Origin: an uncultured Desulfomonile sp.
Lineage (GTDB): Bacteria > Desulfobacterota > Desulfomonilia > Desulfomonilales > Desulfomonilaceae
DNA length: 13,365 nt
Direction of reading: 5' to 3'
Assembly: GCA_937915285.1 (NCBI GenBank)
Contig: CALDNG010000263.1
Location: 1-13,365 of the forward strand
The notes beneath the pieces were generated by a model. It did no database searches. It was given only the letters and a program-made list of their open reading frames with translations, and was not told where the DNA came from. Position numbers and translations under genes: made by a program. Position 1 is the first letter of the stretch; each line of letters opens with the position of its first letter. Shown one piece after another: positions 7,124-13,365 of the stretch.

Positions 7124-10100
7124 TCAAGAAAATTCGGATTTGTTCTTTTCATGCATGACTCTTCTAATGGTTTCAAAAAGTTGTGACCTGGAAATGGGCT
7201 TTGATACATAACCGTCCATTCCGGCGTTGAGGCACATCTCCTCATCGCCCTTGACCGCATGGGCGGTCATTGCAACTATCGGAATGTTTCGAAAATGACT
7301 CTCATCCATTTGTCTGATTGTTCTCGTTGCCTCCAAACCGTCCATCTCCGGCATTTGAACATCCATGAGAATGATGTCGAACTCCTGTTCGCCCAGCTTG
7401 GTAATGGCTTCTTGCCCGTTGTTTGCCAAGATGACTTTATGGCCCTGTTTTTCCAGAATCATCGTAGCCAATTTCTGGTTCACCAGATTATCTTCGGCCA
7501 AAAGGATTGTTAACGGTCTGGGTGGCGCCAGACTTTCGATGCTGGGCGACCTGGGTGATTCCACTTCCTGGCGCTGCTCGTAAGGTTTGAGCGCCATCGC
7601 TATGGCATGCAACAGATCATTCGAACTCAACGGTTTGCGTAAATATGCCTTAACCCCTAGTTCCATGCACCTATCACAACCGCCAGCAGGATTGGCCGAA
7701 GACATCACCACAATGTTGAGGTCCGAGAGAGCAGGAATGTCTCGAACCATCGAGGAAAATTCAAATCCGTCCATACCCGGCATCATTACATCGACTAGAA
7801 CAATGTCGAATCTATCTCCCTTTTCCAGAGATGAATTGATCATTTCAAGGGCGGTTGAGCCCGAATCAGCAGCGCTCACCAGCATACCCCACTTTGTGAG
7901 AGTTTTCTCCAGTATTATCCGGTTGGTGTCGTTGTCATCCACCACCAGAATTTTAACGCTGCGGACCAGATTTAGCTCCTGCTGCCTGGTGGGACTAACT
8001 GAAAAAGGCCTTATCCCCATTCGGCATGTGAAATGGAATTCGCTGCCCTTTCCCAATTTACTGTCTACCCATATTTTTCCCTGCATCAATTCAACTAGCT
8101 GAGCGGTTATGGCCAGACCTAAACCGGTTCCACCATATTTTCTTGTGGTTGAGGAATCCACCTGGGTAAATGGCCTAAAGATCACCTGTTGTTTTTCATA
8201 TGGTATGCCTATACCGGTGTCATTGATGTCAAACTTGAGTTCGACCTGTTCATCAATTTTGGATTGCAAACTAACTTTTATTAATATTTCGCCTGCTTCC
8301 GTAAATTTTATTGCGTTACCCATAAGGTTGATCAATATCTGGCGTAATCGGCCAAGGTCACCGGTAACAATTTCCGGAACATCTTCATCGACCCAGAGGA
8401 TCAATTCGAGACGTTTCTGGCTAGCCCGGACTGAAAGTGCCTGTATTATTTCCTGTAGACGACCTCGCAAATCAAAATCACTGTAATCCAGCTCAAGCTT
8501 GCCTGCCTCAATCTTTGAAAAATCGAGAATATCGTTGATTATCGAAAGCAGTGACTCAGCCGCATAAAGAACCAGATTCAGGCTGTCCCTCTGCTCCTGA
8601 GTCAGGTCAGTATCCAGGGCCAACTGTGTCATCCCTAGTATCCCATTCATCGGGGTTCGGATTTCGTGGCTCATTACTGCCAAGAAATCGCTTTTTGCCC
8701 TGTTAGCCTTTTCCGCCGCCTCACGCGCCTTGATCAATTCCGATTCTATAAGCTTGCGTTCGGAAATGTCTCTCACAATTCCTATGAAAGAAACATCATC
8801 TCCAAGCTTCATTTCACTGACTGAAATCTCCATGGGAAAGAGGGTTGAGTCTTTCCGCATCCCGAAAAGCTCGCGCGTTTTTCCTATAATTCGATATTCG
8901 CCGGTTTCCAGATATCTTCTGATATAGCCGTCATGGAGATCCTTGTGAGGGGCCGGAACGATTATCTTGATATTCTGGCCTACTATTTCACTGGCGCTGT
9001 ATCCAAAAATTTTTTCTGCAGCCGGATTGAATGTCTGCACTAATCCCTTTTCGTTTATGGTTATGATGGCGTCTATGACATTCTCGACAATTGATCGTAT
9101 TCGCTGTTCACTCCTGACCAGTTGTTTCTCAGCCAATCGCCTTCTCTGGTCGTTGCGGTAGGCCTGAATGATACTGGCGCAGGTGGCAAGGTAAGGACTT
9201 AGAAAATCAATAACACCCTGATCATATCCTCCAGGTCTGTTGGCTATTCCTATCATCCCGACAAATACATCTGCCGCATGGAATGGGAGTCCCAAAAAAG
9301 CATTCAAGTCAGGATGACCTTTAGGGAGTCCTCCCCTTCTCGGGTCGTTGAGCGGGTCATTTGCAACGACAGGCTTTCCGGTTGTTATTACATGCCCGAA
9401 AAGTGTTTTTAAATTGTGAAATTCGAGACCCTCACTGGAGTACTTCTCGTAAAAAGCTCGGGTCGTCTCGTTCCAGGCTATGTTAGTGACCGCAAAAGTC
9501 TTAAGAAACGGCTGACCAGAAGAATCGTTTAGAATTTCACCAATAAATCCATATTCACTCTTTGTGAGTTCCAGGAGCGCATTCAAAAGCTCCTCAAACA
9601 ATTGACGCGGATCAGGCTGAAAAAAGTATCTGTTCTGAGCTAGAGTCAGGGCGCTGAGAAGTTTATTGCTGTGGAGCAAATCCTGTTCAGCCTTCTTTCG
9701 ATCAGTAATGTCTTGGCTTATTTTTAGGCAGTTTGAGATCAGGCCGTCCGGGAGTTTTATTGGAGTAAATGACGCAAGTTCCCAATAGGCGTCTTTATGA
9801 CCTGAATGTCTGGACAATTCACCTGTCCATTCGGAACCCGAACTTATTGTTTTTCTTATGAGAGCGCCTTCGTTATCATACGCAGCGTCAACCTGGTCAA
9901 TGCTTTTTCCAGCAACCTCAGCAAACTGAAATCCGGTCACTTGCTCGAATTTGGGGTTCACATATTCTATCTTGCCTGCCACGTCGGTAATCATGACTAT
10001 GTTAGGACTCTGTTCCACCGCCCTGGAGAGTTTGCGCAGTTTGTCCTCGGCGTTAATCCTGTAAGTCAAGTCTCTAAGTGTTCCAGAAGTCCCTTTAACA

Positions 10101-10924
10101 CCCCCTGACTCATCAACAGTTAGACGGGCAAAGACTTCTACCCATCTGTAGCCTCCGGACTTGTGTATGTACCTGATTTCATGGCGGCAATAATCTTTCT
10201 GCCTCCTTATCAATGGCTCAAAAAGTTGCTGGTTTTTTTCACGGTCCGCTGGATAGACATAATCCAGGAAGTTGACACCGATGCTTTCCTCTACCGAAAA
10301 TCCGGTCAGCTCCTCCCATGATGAATTCAAAAAGGTCCAGAGTCCTTCAGCGTCCGTCTGAAAAACTACATCCTTCAAATTGTCCACTACATTTCGATAC
10401 TGGCTGACACTATCCCTCAAAGCACGTTCAACATTCTCTCTCTGACTAATCTGCTCCTTCAGTTCTTCATTGATTCTAACCAGATCGGATGTTCGCTCTT
10501 CTACCCGTATCTCTAGATTACGCTTGGCGCTTTCAAGCTCGGTCTCTGTCTTTTTCCGCTGTGTGGTATCCCTTATTATTCCACCGAAAAAGACCCCTTC
10601 AGATGTTTCCCACGTTGAAATCGAAAGTTCGATAGGGAATTCTGAGCCATTTTTGTGAAGCCCGAACAGTTCAAGAAGCATTCCGATTACAGTTGATTTG
10701 CCAGTCTGGAGATATCTTTTCATACCAGCCGTGTGGTGGTCACGAAACCTCTCCGGCATGATTTGAGTCAGATTCATGGAAAGGGCTTCTGACTCAGAAT
10801 AGCCAAACACCTTTTCAGCCGCTGCATTCCAGAAAATGATGTCGCTGTCCTGATCAACAATGATTATTGCTTCAAAGGCGGATAGAGCAATGGATTTGAA
10901 TTGAAAGATCTGGTTGTCAGGCAT
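7124..10924 (-). CDS. Hybrid sensor histidine kinase, PAS-PAS-PAS-GAF-PAS-HisKA-HATPase-REC-REC
   Basis: 1266 residues from ATG 10924 (a TTG two codons earlier is also possible; ribosome site weak). No membrane segment or signal peptide, so cytoplasmic. Domain order by reading: PAS1 ~10-125, coiled coil ~130-170, PAS2 ~175-300, PAS3 ~300-415, GAF ~435-590, PAS4 ~605-725, HisKA with phosphoacceptor His753 (SHEIRTP), HATPase with Asn870 (GNAIKF) and DTGIGIP at 902, REC1 with Asp1045 (DVMMPGMDG) and REC2 with Asp1188 (DVQMPEMDG). All catalytic positions are intact and both receivers keep their switch Ser/Thr and Lys. There is no HPt domain and no output domain, so phosphate must leave through a separate HPt protein or the receivers tune the kinase. 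PAS4 has the FixL heme-PAS pattern: His664, Arg670, Arg684. PAS1 has His64 and Arg70 but Leu84. Signal and target are unknown. Confidence 0.96.
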   Translation of the reverse strand: MPDNQIFQFKSIALSAFEAIIIVDQDSDIIFWNAAAEKVFGYSESEALSMNLTQIMPERFRDHHTAGMKRYLQTGKSTVIGMLLELFGLHKNGSEFPIELSISTWETSEGVFFGGIIRDTTQRKKTETELESAKRNLEIRVEERTSDLVRINEELKEQISQRENVERALRDSVSQYRNVVDNLKDVVFQTDAEGLWTFLNSSWEELTGFSVEESIGVNFLDYVYPADREKNQQLFEPLIRRQKDYCRHEIRYIHKSGGYRWVEVFARLTVDESGGVKGTSGTLRDLTYRINAEDKLRKLSRAVEQSPNIVMITDVAGKIEYVNPKFEQVTGFQFAEVAGKSIDQVDAAYDNEGALIRKTISSGSEWTGELSRHSGHKDAYWELASFTPIKLPDGLISNCLKISQDITDRKKAEQDLLHSNKLLSALTLAQNRYFFQPDPRQLFEELLNALLELTKSEYGFIGEILNDSSGQPFLKTFAVTNIAWNETTRAFYEKYSSEGLEFHNLKTLFGHVITTGKPVVANDPLNDPRRGGLPKGHPDLNAFLGLPFHAADVFVGMIGIANRPGGYDQGVIDFLSPYLATCASIIQAYRNDQRRRLAEKQLVRSEQRIRSIVENVIDAIITINEKGLVQTFNPAAEKIFGYSASEIVGQNIKIIVPAPHKDLHDGYIRRYLETGEYRIIGKTRELFGMRKDSTLFPMEISVSEMKLGDDVSFIGIVRDISERKLIESELIKAREAAEKANRAKSDFLAVMSHEIRTPMNGILGMTQLALDTDLTQEQRDSLNLVLYAAESLLSIINDILDFSKIEAGKLELDYSDFDLRGRLQEIIQALSVRASQKRLELILWVDEDVPEIVTGDLGRLRQILINLMGNAIKFTEAGEILIKVSLQSKIDEQVELKFDINDTGIGIPYEKQQVIFRPFTQVDSSTTRKYGGTGLGLAITAQLVELMQGKIWVDSKLGKGSEFHFTCRMGIRPFSVSPTRQQELNLVRSVKILVVDDNDTNRIILEKTLTKWGMLVSAADSGSTALEMINSSLEKGDRFDIVLVDVMMPGMDGFEFSSMVRDIPALSDLNIVVMSSANPAGGCDRCMELGVKAYLRKPLSSNDLLHAIAMALKPYEQRQEVESPRSPSIESLAPPRPLTILLAEDNLVNQKLATMILEKQGHKVILANNGQEAITKLGEQEFDIILMDVQMPEMDGLEATRTIRQMDESHFRNIPIVAMTAHAVKGDEEMCLNAGMDGYVSKPISRSQLFETIRRVMHEKNKSEFS

Positions 10925-10940
10925 GATCAATTCTCATTGA

Positions 10941-10958
10941 TTGTTAGTTATCAAACAA
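10941..10958. promoter_or_regulatory. Imperfect palindrome TTGTT-N8-AACAA, possible operator
   Basis: The 18 bases match their own reverse complement at 14 positions, with perfect outer arms TTGTT and AACAA. The site is 16 bases from the kinase start codon, where a repressor could block it. AT-rich, so chance occurrence is possible. Confidence 0.25.
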
Positions 10959-10997
10959 TTCCGACATATTGGAATCAGTGATCGGGATTTGAGGACA

Positions 10998-11017
10998 TGA
11001 CACCATCGATAGTGTCA
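10998..11017. promoter_or_regulatory. 20-bp near-perfect palindrome TGACAC-N8-GTGTCA, probable operator
   Basis: TGACACCATCGATAGTGTCA equals its reverse complement at 18 of 20 positions, the mismatches being one symmetric pair. Arms of six and a central ATCGAT are typical of a dimeric regulator site. It lies 73 bases from the kinase start and 306 from the ATG of the divergent gene. Confidence 0.45.
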
Positions 11018-11323
11018 GGATATTGATGAGAAAGTATCAGATCGATCCCCGGTCTCGAAATAAACCTTATTTATGAATATTGTACTTTTAAAATCTAATC
11101 GTTGAAAGAAAAAAATATATGCAACCCGATAAATAGTTACTGAATAGTGTTGACTGAAAGTTTTCTTACCTCAATCAAATCAATCCTACGCAATTTTTGT
11201 CCCAGTATCAGCTATATCTATTGCCTCAAACCCCAATACTGTTTTAAACACTTTGTCAGGATTCACGGCTTAACAAATCAGACTGGAAGTTTGAACACCC
11301 AACTTAAGGGAGAATCACTCAAA

Positions 11324-11770
11324 ATGGGAACCAGATTATTTATTTCAATAATGGCCTTATGGACGCTTTGTGTTATGCAACCACCCGTATTTGCCGAGTT
11401 CGGTCTGGCGGAAAATTCCCTCTCTGAATTCGGCGCTGTCAGATATGAAAATGTTTACACAAAAGTGCCAACTTCCGGCAAACTGGTCTCTATCAAAATT
11501 GCCGATAATGGGGTGATCTTTTACATTTGCCGGGAAAAAAACTCCTACGCCATTTATCACCTCGAAGTAAGACCCATGGAAAATTTCAAGGACAAGATAG
11601 AGCAGGACTCAAAGGAGAAAACCAGGAAGTGGGAAAAAATCCATCCCGACGAACTGTTACTCACAAAAGACCGACATGACTACGAGGTCAGGAAAAGGCT
11701 GAACAAATACAGTGAGGCTGTCTGGATAAGAAATGAAATAGTGATTGACCCGAGGCTTCAAGATAGGTAG
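11324..11770 (+). CDS. Small secreted protein of unknown function
   Basis: 148 residues from ATG 11324, which follows AAGGGAG (11306-11312) by 11 bases. The frame runs upstream to 11147 but that part would displace the signal sequence. MGTRLFISIMALWTLCVMQPPVFA is a clear Sec signal peptide, with cleavage likely after Ala24, and there is no lipobox Cys. The mature part has two halves: residues ~25-85 with alternating strand-like segments (GKLVSIKIADNGVIFYICRE) and one Cys, and residues ~90-148, very charged and probably helical (KDKIEQDSKEKTRKWEKIHPDE). I do not recognise the family and propose no function. It is transcribed away from the kinase and has no same-strand neighbour within 1.5 kb downstream. 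Confidence 0.75.
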   Translation: MGTRLFISIMALWTLCVMQPPVFAEFGLAENSLSEFGAVRYENVYTKVPTSGKLVSIKIADNGVIFYICREKNSYAIYHLEVRPMENFKDKIEQDSKEKTRKWEKIHPDELLLTKDRHDYEVRKRLNKYSEAVWIRNEIVIDPRLQDR

Positions 11771-11991
11771 TTGGCAAATCGTACACGGACAACTTTTGTT
11801 ATTCTTGATCATCTATTACCTGTGAGGCTCGCGGTTTGTCATGAATTACTTAAAAACGTCCCACAAGACTCACGCCACATTCAACTAGGTAATATATTCA
11901 TATAATACAACTGATTATATGACAAAAAACAAAGTGGCTTTACCTTCAAGCTTCAATAGCTTGTTAATAAGCACGATTTCTTAACTACATA

Positions 11992-12017
11992 ATTTTTTTA
12001 AGTTTAATTAAAAAAAT
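11992..12017. repeat. Perfect 10-bp AT inverted repeat
   Basis: ATTTTTTTAA (11992-12001) and TTAAAAAAAT (12008-12017) around a 6-base spacer. All A/T, with a long T run then a long A run. It could bend DNA or act as an UP-like element, or be a weak stem; base composition alone makes such repeats common. Confidence 0.4.
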
Positions 12018-12046
12018 GCTTGATTGGGCGGGATTTTGTGATAGGT

Positions 12047-12059
12047 AGAAGTCACTTCT
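12047..12059. repeat. Short palindrome AGAAGT-C-ACTTCT
   Basis: Perfect 6-bp arms around one central base, 22 bases before the terminator stem. It is a possible protein site or part of the same transcript's folding. Confidence 0.3.
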
Positions 12060-12081
12060 CAACATACCCTTTCGCTCTCAG

Positions 12082-12137
12082 TGAAAAGCCCAGAAAGGGG
12101 CGGCTAATTTCAGCCGTTTTCGGGCTTTTCATTTTTT
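12082..12137 (+). terminator. Strong intrinsic terminator (+ strand)
   Basis: TGAAAAGCCC (12082-12091) pairs with GGGCTTTTCA (12122-12131), enclosing a smaller CGGCT/AGCCG hairpin (12101-12105 with 12112-12116). Six T follow directly (12132-12137). It points along the + strand. The nearest upstream + gene ends 312 bases earlier, so it either ends a long 3' untranslated region or terminates a separate small RNA. Confidence 0.8.
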
Positions 12138-12152
12138 CAGGGTTGATGTAAA

Positions 12153-12273
12153 TAGTGAATGGCGCCGGAGGAGGGCTTTATTTCATCACATTTTTCCTTG
12201 ATGACGGACATTCATGCAAGGGAGAGTCGTAAAGCCCATTCACTAAGTTGGACATTCAGCGCCGGCGCCATTC
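12153..12273. repeat. Overlapping inverted repeats downstream of the barrel gene
   Basis: GAATGGCGCCGG (12157-12168) is the exact reverse complement of CCGGCGCCATTC (12262-12273). Inside that span TAGTGAATGG (12153-12162) matches CCATTCACTA (12236-12245), GGGCTTTA (12173-12180) matches TAAAGCCC (12230-12237), and TCATCA (12183-12188) matches TGATGA (12199-12204). The first two pairings share bases and exclude each other. It lies 14 bases past the stop of the minus-strand barrel gene, so it could form that transcript's 3' structure, though no T-tract follows. Confidence 0.6.
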
Positions 12274-12287
12274 CAGCCAAACCGATA

Positions 12288-13346
12288 CTAGAAGACTATA
12301 CCCATTTCTACAAAGGCGCCGGAGAGGCTTGAGTCCATCTGTAGATCGTTGCGGTCTTCATATAGATTGATTATGCGATAACCACCCTTGGCGTAACCCC
12401 ATCTGTTGTTCCCCATCGGAACGGCATACCTCAAACCAGCCTGAACATCGAAGCCCCATGTGCCATCCAGCCAGGCCACACCCGCCTTGGTGTCGCAGGA
12501 TAAGGCCCCACCGTTGCACTTGTTGTCAATACACTTCTGAAATTCTATCCCGGACATCACCATGTTTCTAGTCCTGTCTACACCGCAGCAACTGCCACCG
12601 CAGATGCCGCTCTTGATGGTGTTCTTCTGCACGTTGAACAACCAGCTATTGTAGATGGAAACCCGGGCGCCACAAGAATTGATGGCTGTGTACTGAAGGC
12701 CTACACGCTGGTAATAATTGTCCCAGGTGCTGTACAACTGAGTCCCGGCAGGATAGGTGGTATTGCCGTAGGTAATGGCTCTGGTGGTTGTAAAAACCGA
12801 ACTCAGACTTGTCGGCATCACCGTGTAAAACACCGCCCAAGAGGGGTTTAGCTGATAGTAGGCTGAATATTCCATCAGGTAGGCGTGTTCAGGTATGCCC
12901 AGATCATTATTCATGTCTAGCTGCGTGGTCGGCTGACCCAAAACCATGCCCGGCCATTGAACGGTTCCCTTGACTCTGGCAAAGAACACCTGGGCCGATA
13001 ACTCCCATTGCCTGGGGAAACGTTTAGGCAAAATACAGACCGGATCAGGAGCCGGAGCGCAATTGATAACGCCAGGCGGACACAATGCAGGACCCTTGAC
13101 CTTACTCACCGGCCGTGAACCATAACCCGCCTGGACAAATTCCGGGGAAACCGAACCGGACGCCGGGGCTAAGAGTCCCTGAGTCAGAGGAAGGCCTGTA
13201 TCTGACGTAGAGACTCCGTTAGAGGCGCCCACCCCGTACGGATCAATGTTGACCTGAATAAAGTCATTGTTGTTCGCCGAAATGGCGGATGAACAAAAAA
13301 CCATAAAAATTAGACAAACCAATAGCGTAACAGCGCTTCTTATCAT
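12288..13346 (-). CDS. Cysteine-rich outer-membrane beta-barrel protein, function unknown
   Basis: 352 residues from ATG 13346, with GGAGGA about 9 bases upstream. Residues 1-24 are a Sec signal peptide (MIRSAVTLLVCLIFMVFCSSAISA). A low-complexity Gly/Ser/Pro linker with several Cys follows (to ~residue 105), then from WELSAQVFFARVKG onward repeated amphipathic strands rich in Tyr, Trp and Gly. The protein ends GAFVEMGIVF: alternating hydrophobics with a terminal Phe, the signal read by the BAM complex. This supports insertion in the outer membrane. The mature chain has ten cysteines, including CPPGVINC, CGGSCC and a CIDNKC segment, unusual for a barrel protein. No porin or receptor family is recognised; no plug domain or TonB box is seen. 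It is monocistronic as far as the window shows. Confidence 0.8.
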   Translation of the reverse strand: MIRSAVTLLVCLIFMVFCSSAISANNNDFIQVNIDPYGVGASNGVSTSDTGLPLTQGLLAPASGSVSPEFVQAGYGSRPVSKVKGPALCPPGVINCAPAPDPVCILPKRFPRQWELSAQVFFARVKGTVQWPGMVLGQPTTQLDMNNDLGIPEHAYLMEYSAYYQLNPSWAVFYTVMPTSLSSVFTTTRAITYGNTTYPAGTQLYSTWDNYYQRVGLQYTAINSCGARVSIYNSWLFNVQKNTIKSGICGGSCCGVDRTRNMVMSGIEFQKCIDNKCNGGALSCDTKAGVAWLDGTWGFDVQAGLRYAVPMGNNRWGYAKGGYRIINLYEDRNDLQMDSSLSGAFVEMGIVF

Positions 13347-13365
13347 TGCCCTGTCCTCCCAGCTC

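Larger units (their letters stand above)
10925..11323. promoter_or_regulatory. Divergent intergenic region with operator-like palindromes
   Basis: A 399-base stretch between the kinase (-) and the small secreted protein gene (+). It should hold promoters for both, but I find no convincing -35/-10 pair. Its clearest content is two palindromes, at 10941-10958 and 10998-11017. A frame open from 11147 leads into the downstream gene but looks untranslated, because the signal peptide and ribosome site lie at 11306-11324. Confidence 0.5.
11771..12287. other. 517-base intergenic region, AT-rich, with orphan terminator and inverted repeats
   Basis: No protein gene supported. The left part (11880-12017) is very AT-rich, with a TATAAT at 11901-11906 lacking a good -35. 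It also holds a perfect 10-bp inverted repeat at 11992-12017. Next come a 13-base palindrome at 12047-12059, an intrinsic terminator at 12082-12137 and a set of overlapping inverted repeats at 12153-12273. Confidence 0.7.

Noticed and set aside
6967..7260. 97-codon minus-strand frame bridging the OmpH start and the kinase end
   Set aside because: It overlaps both conserved genes in another frame and has no ribosome site or family resemblance.
7587..8102. 171-codon open frame on the + strand opposite the kinase gene
   Set aside because: It is antisense to the conserved HATPase and receiver coding region, has no recognisable domain or ribosome site, and arises from codon use on the other strand.
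11147..11323. N-terminal extension of the small secreted protein
   Set aside because: It would place 59 residues ahead of a clear signal peptide; the ribosome site at 11306-11312 supports the ATG at 11324.
11919..11981. 20-codon ORF starting ATGACAAAAAAC in the gene-free region
   Set aside because: No ribosome binding site, no homology recognised, and length is expected by chance.
12153..12273. Insertion sequence or CRISPR-like unit
   Set aside because: No transposase, no regularly spaced direct repeats, and no clear target duplication; only inverted repeats are present.

Overview
The window looks like a chromosomal segment of an anaerobic Gram-negative bacterium, most likely a Desulfobacterota (deltaproteobacterial) lineage such as a Desulfomonile or Syntrophobacter relative. 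This rests on an OmpH/Skp chaperone and an outer-membrane barrel protein (Gram-negative envelope), a very large multi-PAS/GAF hybrid histidine kinase, moderate GC content, and a lipoate-assembly cluster of the archaeal/sulfur-oxidiser type. The taxonomic call is inference. There are no rRNA or tRNA genes, insertion sequences or CRISPR arrays.

Layout. 1-687 (+): 3' part of an S41 C-terminal processing protease with an intact Ser/Lys dyad. 864-1358 (+): membrane-anchored or exported VOC-fold protein without the usual metal ligands. A perfect 10-bp stem-loop (1391-1414) separates these from a convergent minus-strand cluster. Reading down the minus strand from 10924: a 1266-residue cytoplasmic sensor kinase with two receivers, an OmpH/Skp-like periplasmic chaperone, then a tightly packed four-gene operon (6250 to 1428): a lipoate-protein ligase (LplA + LplB domains) fused to a Cys-rich DUF116 domain, a geranylgeranyl-reductase-type FAD protein (LipT-like), and two distinct biotin-synthase-like radical SAM proteins (LipS1/LipS2-like). 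11324-11770 (+) encodes a small secreted protein of unknown function. 12288-13346 (-) encodes a cysteine-rich outer-membrane beta-barrel protein.

How the genes fit together. The four-gene operon matches the non-canonical lipoyl-cofactor route known from archaea and sulfur-oxidising bacteria. There a ligase loads an octanoyl or lipoyl group on a target lysine, LipS2 and LipS1 each insert one sulfur, and LipT is an accessory flavoprotein. The ligase-DUF116 fusion, with ten cysteines in the DUF116 part, is the most unusual element. No lipoyl-accepting protein is encoded here.

Non-coding stretches hold several structured sites: a TGACAC-type 18/20 palindrome in the divergent region 10925-11323, an orphan intrinsic terminator at 12082-12137 lying 312 bases past the nearest same-strand gene, and a set of competing inverted repeats at 12153-12273 behind the barrel gene.
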